NCBI GenBank assembly: GCA_023362775.1 | Contig: JALMGJ010000002.1 | Location: 32,021,414-32,085,413 of the forward strand | DNA: 64,000 bases | DNA from: Charina bottae | Lineage: Eukaryota; Chordata; Lepidosauria; Squamata; Charinaidae | Direction: 5' to 3' | Shown here: in pieces, positions 10,660 through 21,216 of the stretch | Layout of the letters: the number at the start of each line of letters is the position of its first letter | How positions within the stretch are numbered: position 1 is the first letter of the stretch | Program-made: the position numbers and the translations under genes | The notes under the pieces: model-generated | Database searches by the model: none | Seen by the model: the letters and a program-made list of their open reading frames with translations, nothing else | What the model was told of the DNA's origin: nothing

Positions 10660-13600
10660 ACCTTTGGGATTTTGGAGAGGTGGTGGTTGCCGATGGGGTG
10701 AGTGGCTTCTCCGAGGGAAGTGCTGGGTGAGGCTTATGTCCGAGTCGGGGCTCTGTAACGACGTGACGAAAACGGGAGCCAGTGAGTTGCCGGAGACAGC
10801 TGTAGGCTGCCGAGGTCTGCAAGGGGCTGTTGGGTTCGACCTAGACCGGTGGGGCTGGAGAGAACTGGAGTCCACTACAGGCCGGAGGACTCTGAATTCG
10901 AGGCTGACGGACTTCGAGCTGGACCAGCGGGGCTTGCGGGGGCTGGAGACTTCTGAGACTGCTGGAGGCTTCTGGAAGCCTCCAAAATCGACTGCTAGAG
11001 CCTGGAGGCCGTCGGAGGTGAGCTAGGCTGGTGGAGTTGGTGGGGGCCTAGCAGACCCGGGGCGGCTCAGAAGGGAGTCCAGCGGATGCAGCGGAGCCCT
11101 CGGAGCTACCGGAGACCATCAAGGGCTGCCAGAGGCCACAGAGTGCAAGCTGAGTTTGGTGGAGTTGGGGGGGGGCTTGCCAGAGCCAAGGGAGACGGAC
11201 GAGGTGGCCCCCCGCCACAGACAATCTGGACTTTTTCCCTGGCCACTTTCTGAGAGGGTCCGGAGGCTCCTGATGTGGGAGCTGATTGGAATTGGTGGCG
11301 AACCCGGCGGCCCTGGAAGACGTGGATGGGATGGAGGCCGGACTGATAGCCCAGTTGATCAGGGCATAAGAATAAGAACAATTACTCAGACTAACCCTGA
11401 ATTACTCCGGTGGAGGCTTGGGGCTTGGCGATCTTATCGCCCCGAATTGAGAACTGAATAAGATCACAATAAGAACTGGATGTCGTCCCATTGAGCTAAG
11501 GCGGCAGAGAACTTGTAGGAGTCCGTTTGTGTGAATGTGGACCCCCCCCCGGGTGAAAGACGAGGAAGGAGGGGTTAAGATTGTATGAGTGTGGAAGAGT
11601 ACCCCCTGGGTGAGAGTCAGGTGGGGCAGGAGTGATTGTGGTGAGTGTTGGCACCTCTCCCCGACCAGTGAGAGAAGTTGAGGGAGAGGTGCAGGGTGTG
11701 AGTGGGGTGGTGCTAGACCCTACCAGTGCCGAGAGCAAGAGCTGGTGCACTGGGGGGTCTTACCACTGCCCAAGAGTGTGTGGGATTGTATGATGGATGG
11801 TTGGGATAAGGGACTCTTAATTAACCCAAAGAATTCTGGAGGCCTGGGAGTGGAGGCTACTGGGTCAGACCCAGGAATCTCTGGGGGCTATGTGGCAGGC
11901 CATTTGATTTGGGTGGTGACGGGCAGGGGACGGTATGACGGGAACCGGAGGGCAAGCCATCTTTGGGGAAGGCGCCCCCGGTGTTTTTTACTGGAGGTGT
12001 GTTCCGGCCCCCCATGTTCACACCCAGGCCCTGGTAAGCAGAACCTCATGGGCTCCGGTCTCTGGCTGCTGCTGTTGAACACCAGGTCAGTGAACAACAA
12101 AGCCCCCCTTATAAGTGACTTGATCACGGATGAAGGGGCCGACCTGGTGTGTATTACCGAGACCTGGCTGGGTCCAGAGGGGGGAGTGGCCCTCTCGGAA
12201 ATGTGCCCAGCCGGGTTTCAGGTTTGGCATCAGCCGAGACACTGGGGCAGGGGAGGAGGGGTGGCAGTTGTCATCCGAGAGTCTCTTGTGGCCTTCAGGG
12301 GCGCTGCTCCACAAGTGGCTGGCTGTCAGACCCTGTTTTTTAAGTTGGGTTCTCAAGAACAGTTGGGAGTGTTGCTGCTGTACCAGCCTCCCTGCTGCGT
12401 AACAACCTCCATGCCTGAGCTGCTCGAGGCCATCTCAGGGTTGGCAGTGGAGTTCCCCAGACTTATGGTTCTGGGGGACTTCAATCTGCCATCTCTGGGA
12501 TGGGACTCGGAGGCGGCTCGGGAGTTCATAGCTACCATGGCAGCTATGGGCCTGTCTCAGATTATTTGTGACCCGACTCAGGACAGTGGTCTCACCCCAG
12601 ACTTAGTTTTCTTGTCTGAGCAGTGGCAATGTGATCTGAGGGGAGAGTTACATCTTTCCCCATTGTTATGGTCAGACCACGCCCTGGTGACCCTTAGACT
12701 CTCTTGTGCTGCCCCACTCCGCAGGGAGGCGGGACCTATTCAACTGGTCCGCCCCCGGTGACTGATGGACCCAGTGAGGTTATTCCCGAGGACTTGCTTC
12801 ACGGTCCATTGGAGCTCCTGGCCACGGCCTGAAATAAGGCCGTGGCCGGAGCCCTGGACAAGATCGCGCCTATGCGACCTCTCTGGCCCTGCTCGGCCCG
12901 CCGCTCTCCGTGGTTTACCGAAGAGTTAAGGGCCTTGAAGTTGGTTAAGAGACGTCTAGAGCACCGCTGGAGAAAGACGAAGACTGAATCTGACCGAACA
13001 AAATCTAGAGCCGCAGTTAAGGCCTACCTTGTGGCGGTAAGAGCGGCAAAACGTGAATATATCTCCGCTCTTATTGCATCCGCAGAATGCCGCTCGACGG
13101 CCCTTTTTAAAATTACAAGATCACTGTTGGGTCGGGAGCAAGGGGAGACCCACTTACAGGGCCGATCGGAAGAGTTTTCTGAGCATCTGCAGGATAAAAT
13201 CGCTCAGATTCATTCCAAGTTGGACTCCAAGCATGAGACAGGATCTGTGGAGATGCCAGGGGCTCGTACTTACCATGTTATCTGGGGAAAGTTTGATCCT
13301 GTTGCGCCTGAGGAGGTAGACAGGATGCTCCAGACTGTGAATGCCACCACATGCCAGCTTGACCCTTGTCCCTCCTGGCTGGTGAAATCGGCCAGTGAGG
13401 TGACATGTGGATGGGTCCAGGTGATGCTTAATTTGTCCTTGAGTGAGGGGGTGTTCCCAGCGGCCTTTAAGGAGGCACTGGTGCACCCCCTCCTCAAGAA
13501 GCCGTCCCTGGACCCTACCATCCTGGGCAATTTTCGCCCAGTCTCCCACCTTCCCTTTTTGGGAAAGGTGGTTGAGAAGTTGGTGGCGTGGCAACTCCAG

Positions 13601-15080
13601 AGGATTCTGGAGGAAATGGATTATCTAGACCCCTTCCAGTCAGGTTTCAGGACGGGATATGGGACGGAGACCGCATTGGTCTCGCTTATGGATGATCTCT
13701 GGCGAGAGCGGGATGGAGGGAGTGCGTCCATCCTAGCTCTCTTAGATCTCTCAGCGGCTTTCGATACCGTCGACCATGGTATACTTTTGGGATGGCTCAA
13801 GGAGTTGGGGGTGGGCGGTGTAGTTTTGCGCTGGTTCGCCTCCTTCCTCCGGGGCCGTTCCCAGTCAGTGTTGATAGGGGAAGAGAGGGCTGACCCACGG
13901 CCCCTGACTTGTGGGGTGCCACAGGGGTTGGTTTTCTCTCCTCTCCTGTTCAACATCTACATGAAGCCGCTGGGCGAGATAATCCGTCACCACGGGATGA
14001 GGTATCACCAATATGCTGATGATACCCAGTTATATATCTCCATCCAGGGTGAAGTAGGTGATGCGGTTGATGCCTTATCTCAGTGTCTGGAGGCTGTGGG
14101 GGTCTGGATGGGGAACAACAGGCTTCAACTGAACCCTGGTAAGACGGAGTGGCTGTGGATTGATGGCCCCCTAGATCCGGGAAGTTGTCATCTTTGGTTT
14201 TGGGTGGGGTGGCAGAACCTCGCTCGGATACAGTGCGGAATCTGGGGGTCCTCCTGGACTCGCGACTCCTCCTCAAAAAGCAGGTGGCAGTCATGGCCAG
14301 GAGGGCCTTTGCACAGCTTCGTGTTGTGCGCCAGTTATGCCCTTTCCTGGATCGGGTGGCCCTCCGAACAGTCACTAACGCCCTTGTCATCTCCCATATA
14401 GATTACTGAAATGTGCTCTACATGGGGCTACCCCTGAAGAGTATCCGGAAGCTTCAGCTGGTGCAGAATGCCATGGCGCGAGCAGTTATGGGTGCCATGA
14501 GATCAGCACATGTAACACCTCTGCTACGCGAGCTGCATTGGGTACCAGTTTGCTTCCGGGTCCAATTCAAGGTGTTGGTGATTACCTTTAAAGCCCTATA
14601 TGGCATAGGGCCAGGGTACCTGAGGGACCGTCTCGTCCCAATAACGTCGGCCCGCCCCACCCGTGTATGCAGAGAGGGCATGCTTCGGACCCCCTCAACA
14701 AGAGAATTCCATCTAGCGGGGTCCAGGAGACGTGCCTTCTCTGCGATAGCGCCCGTCTTATGGAATATCTTGCCCCAGGAGGTGATACTGGACCCTTCAC
14801 TCCTGGCCTTTCGGAAGGCCCTTAAGACCTGGCTCTGCCGCCGGGCCTGGGACGACAGAGGTGGTAGTGCCTCCTGGGGTTGGCTGGCCCCATAGTAATA
14901 CGATCTATCCTGCGGTCCCCAATCCATCTTGGATTTCATGTATTTTATTATTGGATGTATTTTTAGATATTGTCATTTGTATAGTTTTTAAACTTTCAAT
15001 TGTTGTAACCCGCCCAGAGTCCCTTGCAGGGGAGATGGGCAGGGAATAAATTGAAATAATAAATAATAAAATAAAATAAA
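10660..15080 (+). mobile_element. L2-type LINE, long copy with 5' UTR (L2-2)
   Basis: A CpG-rich 5' region (about 10660-11744), an ORF2 remnant, and a 3' UTR ending in cccgcccagagtcccttgcag...agggaataaat plus an AAT-rich tail at about 15080. The 5' limit is uncertain. It is followed without a gap by copia-1 sequence from the middle of gag, so the L2 either inserted into copia-1 or a deletion joined them; copia sequence is not seen on its left side. Confidence 0.8.
11745..14895 (+). pseudogene. L2-2 ORF2 (endonuclease + RT), broken
   Basis: The endonuclease half (11745-12761) is open with [30 protein letters not shown] and SDHALVTL. It stops at a TGA (12759-12761) where L2-1 has CGA. A small deletion follows, then an open RT half (12842 to about 14180) with [13 protein letters not shown] and YADDTQLY. 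A one-base loss near 14170-14180 shifts the frame, and a TGC-to-TGA change at about 14407 adds another stop before the C-terminus (14413-14895). At least four lesions make it inactive. Confidence 0.85.
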
Positions 15081-15086
15081 TTATCT

Positions 15087-18000
15087 GTGAAACGCTGTTT
15101 TTGCTGTCAGTCTGATAAGCATTTGCAAAAAGACTGTGATGTTGCTAGAAGGAAAACAAAAGTCAAGCCAAGGATTTCCAAGCAAGGAAGTGCTGTCCAG
15201 CTGTCGGTGATTAATTCTACAGGAAGGAATTTAAAGGAGAAGTGGCTCCTTTACAGCGGAGCTAGCGAAAATATTGCCAATGATAGACAGATGTTTAAAA
15301 GGTTTATGCAGGCTGAATGGGACCATGTTAGCCTGGCAAATGGAAGTTTTGCATCGGTTACTGGCAGAGGGTTTGTGTTTGTACCTAGTTTGAATACTGA
15401 ATTATCTTTGCTATGTGTACCAGACCTAGAGTACAATATCCTGAGTGTTTCTCAGTTAGATAAACAGGGATATGATGTAAGGTTTGGGAAGGGTGAATGC
15501 ATTATTCATAACCATAACCGCCCAGAGTCCCTTCGTGGGAGATGGCGCGGTGATAGAAATCGAAACATAAATAAATAAATGAAATAAATTATTATGAAGA
15601 ATAATCATGTCTGTGGTAAGGGTGTATTACAGAACAGTTTGTATGAGATGAAACCCAAGACCCATGATGTAACCCATGATGTAGCAATGATCAACAAACC
15701 CACACATGATTAATGTGAACATCTGTGGCATAGACGGTTGGGGCATCAAAGTTTCAAAGTGGTTGAAAAGATGTCTGAAGCAAGTTCTGGAATGGATTTG
15801 AAACCGTGCCAAGCTTATTTGGATTGCATGGCATATAAGGTTGCAAAGTCAAAGGTGTATCCTGTAAGCAAATATAGTGATAGAAAGTCACATAAATGTT
15901 TTGAATTAGTTCACGCTGACCTAATTGGCCCATTACAAGCCACAATAGGTGGTGCTAAATATGTTTTAGTCATTGTGGATGATTTCACTAGATTTGGGTT
16001 CTGTTACCTATTGAAAGCTAAAAGCGAAACATTTGATAAGTTCAGGAATTTGGTGCAGTTTGTGGAATGTAGATATAGCACAAAGGTGTGTAGTTTACAA
16101 ACTGACCAGGGAACTGAGTTTATGAGTGTCAGTTTTCAGCAATGGCTCAGTAGGAGGGGCATTGCACACATGAGAACCAATCTGCATAGTTCAGCTGAGA
16201 ATGGCATGGTGGAACGAAGAAATTTAGCACTACAGACAGTGAAGGATTCACTCATTGCTGACTTAGGGTTATCAAGAGGACACTGGGGAGAGGCAATATT
16301 AACTGCTAATTATTTAATTAACAGGTTATGGAGTGTGTCTGTAAACCAAACTCCATATTATATTTTGTATGGCAAGAAGCCACCATTAGCTCATTTGAGG
16401 GTGTTTGGGTGCACAGCCTATGTTCACGTGCATAAAGAAGTATGTAGGAAGGGTCAGGTGAAAGAATAGAAAATGATTTTTGTGGGGTATGAGCCAAGAA
16501 CCAAGGGATATAGGTTCACTGATGGCAGAAGACTTGTTATTTCACGATCAGCAAGTTTCAGTGAGCATAGCAATTGGCAGAAGTTACACGTAGGGAGTGA
16601 GGTTTTTCTTCCTAGTCAGGGAAAGTTCCAGCTAACAGAGCGGCGAGAGTCTAGAGATGTGATTAAGGATGAAGAGGAATTAACTCCTAGTGTGCCAATA
16701 AAGTAGGATGCTACTGTATTGCGCAGATCTGAAAGAGTTAACAAGGGCATACCACCTCAACTTTACAAACCAGGTGATGTTAAAGTGTGTTTTATTAATT
16801 ATGAACCTCGTAGTTATAAAGAGGTATTGGAGTTGCCACCACAAGAGCAGAAAAAGTGGAAAGCTGCTATGGATGTGGAAATGAATGCCATTAATTCCCA
16901 TAAGGTGTTTAAATCTACCAGGCTGCCTGAGGGGCATAGGGCAGTAAGTTGTAGGTGGGTTTATAAGAAGAAGACCCAAGTCAATGGTGATATTCAGTAT
17001 AAAGCTAGGCTTGTAGCACAAGGGTTTTCCCAGGTTAAGAATCAGACTTATGAGGCGGTTTTTGCGCGAACGCTAAGAGGGGAGACATTCAGGTTTGCCT
17101 TAGCAATGGCAGCAGCTGGGAATTGTGTAGTGAACCATTATGATATCACCACAGCATATCTGCATGCTGAATTGAGGGAAGAAATCTATATGACTGAAGC
17201 TCCAGGATATGAATCTAATGATGCAGGTAGAGTGTACAAGTTGCAGAAAGCGTTGTATGGACTCAGGCAATCAGCACGTTGCTGGAATCTGCAATTAGAT
17301 GAGGCATTGCAAAGAATGGGGTTTAAGTGTAGCAAGGCTGACCCATGTCTGTATATAAAGCAGTGTGATAATGATGAACAGGTGTTGCTTCTGATCTTTG
17401 TAGACGATTTGTGTTTTATAGCTAGAGATCAAAGGAGGGTAATTGAATTTACTGAACAACTCAAGCAACAATTTGATGTTAAAGATCTGGGAAAGATTAG
17501 AAATTACCTAGGCATAAGTATTCAGAAGGTTGATGGGGGTTACGTTCTAGAGCAGCAGAAGAAAATTGAACAGCTGCTTAGAGACAACGATATGGAACAT
17601 TGCAAGGAGGTTCCTACCCCGATGACAACTGATTTTGTTAAGACAGAGGCTGGAGACGATGACCAAACTTCATGTAATCATGAACACTATCAATCAATAA
17701 TTGGAAATTTATTGTATTTAGCACAATGGTCGCATCCCGATATCAGGAATGCGGTAAATGTACTGAGTAGGTATGTTGTGCAACCTACCCAGAGGCATTG
17801 GAAAGGTATTAAACGTGTGTTTAGATATCTTAAAGGGACTATTAATAAATGTTTATTAATAAAACCTAGTAAACCATTGGAATTGAAATGCTATGTAGAT
17901 AGTGATTGGGGTAATGATGTACATGATAGGAAATCAATGTCAGGATTGATAAACATGTTTGGTAACACCTTGGTGGGGTGGAAGTCTTGGAAACAGAGTT

Positions 18001-18359
18001 CTCTTGCCGTATCTACTTCAGAGGCAGAGTACGCTGCACTATCTGACCTATGTTCAGAGTTAATATGGTATAGGCAATTGTTAATGGATGTTAATGTAAA
18101 AATTGATGGACCTATATGTGTATATGACGATAGTGAAGTTTGTATACAGATTGCAAAGAGTGATAGGATCAGAGGGAGGAGCAAACATGTTGATATCAAG
18201 TATCACAATGTTAGGAATGCTGTAAAAGAATCTCTGATTAATCTGCAATATTGTCCATCTGAAAGTAATGTAGCAGATGTGATGACAAAGCCTCTAAGTG
18301 TAGAGAGACATAGGATGTGTGTATCCAATATGTGTATGTCTTCTATTCTGTATAAGTGA
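15087..18359 (+). pseudogene. copia-1 gag-pol remnant
   Basis: The zinc knuckle CFCCQSDKHLQKDC keeps the full CX2CX4HX4C pattern. The protease site is changed: LLYSGASENI, where copia-2 has LLDSGACQHI, so the catalytic Asp is replaced by Tyr. Integrase motifs HADLIGPL, QTDQGTEF and SSAENGMVERR are present (15738-16469). RT with FVDDLCF and RNase H with CYVDSDWGND lie at 16719-18359, ending ADVMTKPL. Breaks: an 80-bp L2-tail insertion near 15515-15597 and stops at 16467-16469 and 16704-16706. This copy cannot make a whole polyprotein. Confidence 0.85.
15515..15597 (+). mobile_element. Short L2 3'-end insertion inside copia-1 pol
   Basis: Sequence aaccgcccagagtcccttcg through an ATAAATAA tail interrupts copia-1 at the position matching the intact stretch around 22293-22310 of copia-2. 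Partial duplication of attatt/attcat at the edges is compatible with a target site duplication. Confidence 0.65.
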
Positions 18360-18599
18360 AATGTAATATCTATTGTAAATTGGAGGGGTGTTGGGATTTG
18401 TATATACCCAGGAATTTACAGTTAGATAAATTATACTGGAGAGGCTTGATATCTAGGTGAGAGGGGAATTATTCTGCATGTCACCCAATTAACAGCCATT
18501 GTTGTAGGGATGATGTGGTAGTGTATGACTCATACTACAGGTGCTAATAGTTTAGTTGGGTGTGGCAGTTGATGAGAGTGACCTATAAGCACTGCCCTG

Positions 18600-19432
18600 T
18601 TCAGATCCAGTGCGGAATTTGGGGGTCCTCCTGGACTCACGACTCCTGCTCGAAGAGCAGGTGGCAGTCATGGCCAGGAGGGCCTTTGTACAGCTTTGGG
18701 TTGTGCGCCAGTTCCACCCCTTTCTGGATCAGGAGGCCCTCCGAACAGTCACTCATGCCCTTGTCATCTCCCATATAGATTACTGTAACTGCAACGCGCT
18801 CTACATGGGGCTACCCTTGAAGAGTATCCGGAAGCTTCAGCTGGTTCAGAATGCGGCTGCACGGGTAGTTCTGGGTGCTATAAGATCAGCACATGTAACA
18901 CCGCTACTCTGTGAGCTGCATTGGGGGCCAGTTTGCTTCCAGATTCAATTCAAGGTGTTGGTTATCACCTTTAAAGCCCTACATGGCATGGGACCATGGT
19001 ATCTGAGGGACCGTCTTCTCCCGATCATATCTACCCGCCCCACCCGATCATGCAGGGAGGGCATGCTTCGGATCCCATCATCAAAAGAATTCCATCTGGC
19101 GGGGTCTAGGAGGCGTGCCTTCTCTGCGATAGCACCCGCCCTATGGAATAACCTGCCCCCTGAGACGAGACGGGCACCCGTGCTCCTGGCCTTCAGGAAG
19201 TCTTTAAAGACCTGGTTCTGCCGCCTTGCCTGGAATGAAGGAACTGATCGTTCCTCCTGGGGGTGGTTAACTTAGTAATATCCTCCTTTTAAGAACATAC
19301 CATCTTTTGGATTTGGATTTTTTATTTTTATAGTAGCTTTTAAATATATAGTCTTTTAACTTTTTATACATTCTGATTGTAAACCACCCAGAGTCTACCA
19401 TGGTAGGGATGGGCGGGGATAAATTCAAATAA

Positions 19433-19467
<35 letters not shown>

Positions 19468-19468
19468 A
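18600..19468 (+). mobile_element. L2-type LINE 3' fragment inside copia-1 LTR (L2-5)
   Basis: The segment encodes the RT C-terminal region (open 18610-19275: [38 protein letters not shown]) and the L2 3' UTR with a long ATAA tail. LTR sequence is interrupted after gacctata and resumes at gtgattggtcag (19469); the uninterrupted form is seen in the copia-2 LTR near 25285. About 13 bp of filler (18587-18599) lies at the left junction, and no clean target duplication is visible. Confidence 0.8.
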
Positions 19469-19661
19469 GTGATTGGTCAGTTTATGTATATAAGCAGAGG
19501 AGTCTGGTGTTCTTTCTTCTCATTGCTGATTGAAACTTCTCATCGCTGTATTGCTGTATCATTTGTTACTGCTGTTGGATGTATTTGGACTACGTATGTA
19601 CATAAAGTAAATTGGCTATTTTATCTAACCTCTGCTTGAGTGTCTATTTACTGCATAGAAC

Positions 19662-20705
19662 GTGGATCACTGGTGTCTTGGAAAAAGGAGCAGGCCGCCC
19701 CACGGTGCGCACTCTGACAGATTAGATCTGGTAGACAGAGTGCCTGAAGAACTATGGATGGAGGTTCGTAACATTGTACAGGAGGCAGCAACTAAAACCA
19801 TCCCAAAGAAAAAGAAATGCAAGAAAGCAAAGTGGCTGACCGATGAAGCTTTACAAATAGCTGAGGAAAGAAGGGAAGCAAAAGGCAAGGGAGAAAGGGA
19901 AAGATATAACCAACTGAATGGAGATTGCCAGAGAATAGCAAGGAGAGATAAGAAGGCCTTCTTAAATGAACAATGCAAAGATATCAAGGAAAACAATAGA
20001 ATGGGAAAGACTAGAGGTCTCTTCAAGAAAATCAGAGATATCAAGGGAACCTTTTGTGCAAAGATGGGCATGATAAAGGTAAAAAAAGGCAGGGACCTAA
20101 CAGAAGCAGAAGAGATTAAGAAGAGGTGGCAAGAATACACAGAAGAACTATACAAGAAAGATCTTAACATCCCTGATAAATACGATGGTGTGGTCACGGA
20201 CCTTGAGCTGGACATCCTAGAGAGTGAAGTCAAGTGGGCCTTAGGAAGCATTACTAACAACAAAGCTAGTGGAGAAGACAGTATCCCAGCTGAGCTATTT
20301 AAAATCCTAAAATATGATGCTGTTAAAGTGCTGCACTCAATATGCCAACAAATTTGGAAAACTCAGCAGTGGCCACAGGATTGGAAAAGGTCAGTTTATG
20401 TTCCAATTCCAAAGAAAGGCAATGCCAAAGAATGTTCAAACTACCGTACAATTGTGCTCATTTCACATGCTAGCAAGGTTATGCTCCAAATCCTACAAGC
20501 TAGGCTTCAGCAGTATGTGAACCGAGAACTACCAGAAGTGCAAGCTGGGTTTCGAAGAGGCAGAGGAACTAGAGATCAGATTGCCAACATTCGCTGGATC
20601 ATGGAAAAAGCAAGAGAGTTCCAGAAAAACATTGACTTCTGCTTCATTGACTACGCTAAAGCCTTTGATTGTGTGGATCACAACAAACTGTGGCAAAGTC
20701 TTTAA
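19662..20705 (+). pseudogene. Chimeric open frame: copia LTR start codon fused to BovB linker/RT
   Basis: A 347-codon frame opens at an ATG within the end of the copia-1 LTR. After about 19 codons it enters the BovB frame at [15 protein letters not shown] and stays open to a TAA at 20705. It contains the BovB linker and RT fingers, but not the YADD palm motif. No evidence of expression is available; the fusion is most simply a by-product of insertion. Confidence 0.5.
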
Positions 20706-20764
20706 GAGATGGGAGTACCAGACCACCATACCTGTCTCCTGAGAAACCTGTATGCGGGTCAATC
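19720..20764 (+). mobile_element. BovB (RTE-clade) LINE, left part, interrupted by copia-2
   Basis: From gattagatctggtagacag the sequence matches the intact BovB at 40271-43468 (reverse strand), covering the endonuclease-RT linker and the start of RT. Motifs include [35 protein letters not shown] and [16 protein letters not shown]. An in-frame TAA (20703-20705) ends it where the intact copy reads on. BovB sequence runs to tgcgggtcaa (20762) and then jumps into an internal position of the copia-2 LTR. Its right half resumes at 25546. Confidence 0.9.
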
Positions 20765-20946
20765 AAGCTGTATCGTTGATGGTGTATCATTTGTTACTTG
20801 TGGAAGTGATCTGTAAATACGTATGTATATAAAGTAAATAGGATATTTGATATAACTTCTGTTTGGAGTCTATTTACTGCATAGTACTTGGATCACTGGT
20901 GCCTAGGAGAGAAGCAGGCCGCTCCATCCTCGCTACCTTTGTGACA
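20765..20946 (+). repeat. copia-2 5' LTR, 5'-truncated
   Basis: It matches the 3' LTR from agctgtatcgttgatgg onward (25367 and on). A promoter would normally lie in the missing part. The last 17 or so bases (tcgctacctttgtgaca) differ clearly from the 3' LTR end (atgcgccctctgaca), whereas the rest is almost identical. Confidence 0.75.
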
Positions 20947-20963
20947 GGGCTATGGGCCCAGAG
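20947..20963 (+). promoter_or_regulatory. Putative primer-binding site (half-tRNA-iMet type)
   Basis: The sequence gggctatgggcccagag directly follows the presumed LTR end. From memory it closely resembles the Drosophila copia site, where an internal fragment of initiator tRNA-Met primes minus-strand synthesis. The ggcccag core would pair with the anticodon-stem region of that tRNA. Confidence 0.6.
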
Positions 20964-21216
20964 GCGGCAGAGACGCCATAGACGACGGAAGGCTTTGCAC
21001 TGGCTGTGGATCGGTGGATCGTGTGCAGTCTGTGAGCTGGAAGCTTTGGAAGCCTATCCAGGAGTCGTGTGGCTATTTGGAGTGATTTGGAGCTTTCCCA
21101 GGCTCCGTGTCTGCGTGTGTGTTTTTTTCTCCTACGCTTGTTTTGCAGCTGGAGGACTTTCTGATAAGGTCTGTGTCTTTAATCATCGGTGTCTGCCCAG
21201 AAGGGGCTGAAGACAG

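Larger units (their letters stand above)
15081..19719 (+). mobile_element. Ty1/copia LTR retrotransposon, 5'-truncated (copia-1)
   Basis: Coding sequence starts inside the Gag zinc knuckle and runs through protease, integrase, RT and RNase H. A purine tract (18382-18388) and the 3' LTR (18389-19719) follow. The LTR is split by an L2 fragment at about 18600-19468. The LTR starts TGTTGGGA and appears to end ...ctctgaca at 19719, directly against BovB sequence. The 5' LTR and most of gag are missing. Ty1/copia elements are known but scarce in vertebrates. Confidence 0.85.

Noticed and set aside
10664..11026. 120-codon open frame before L2-2
   Set aside because: Composition is Trp/Gly/Arg-rich from GC-rich repeats, with no motif. 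Same situation as at 3-362.
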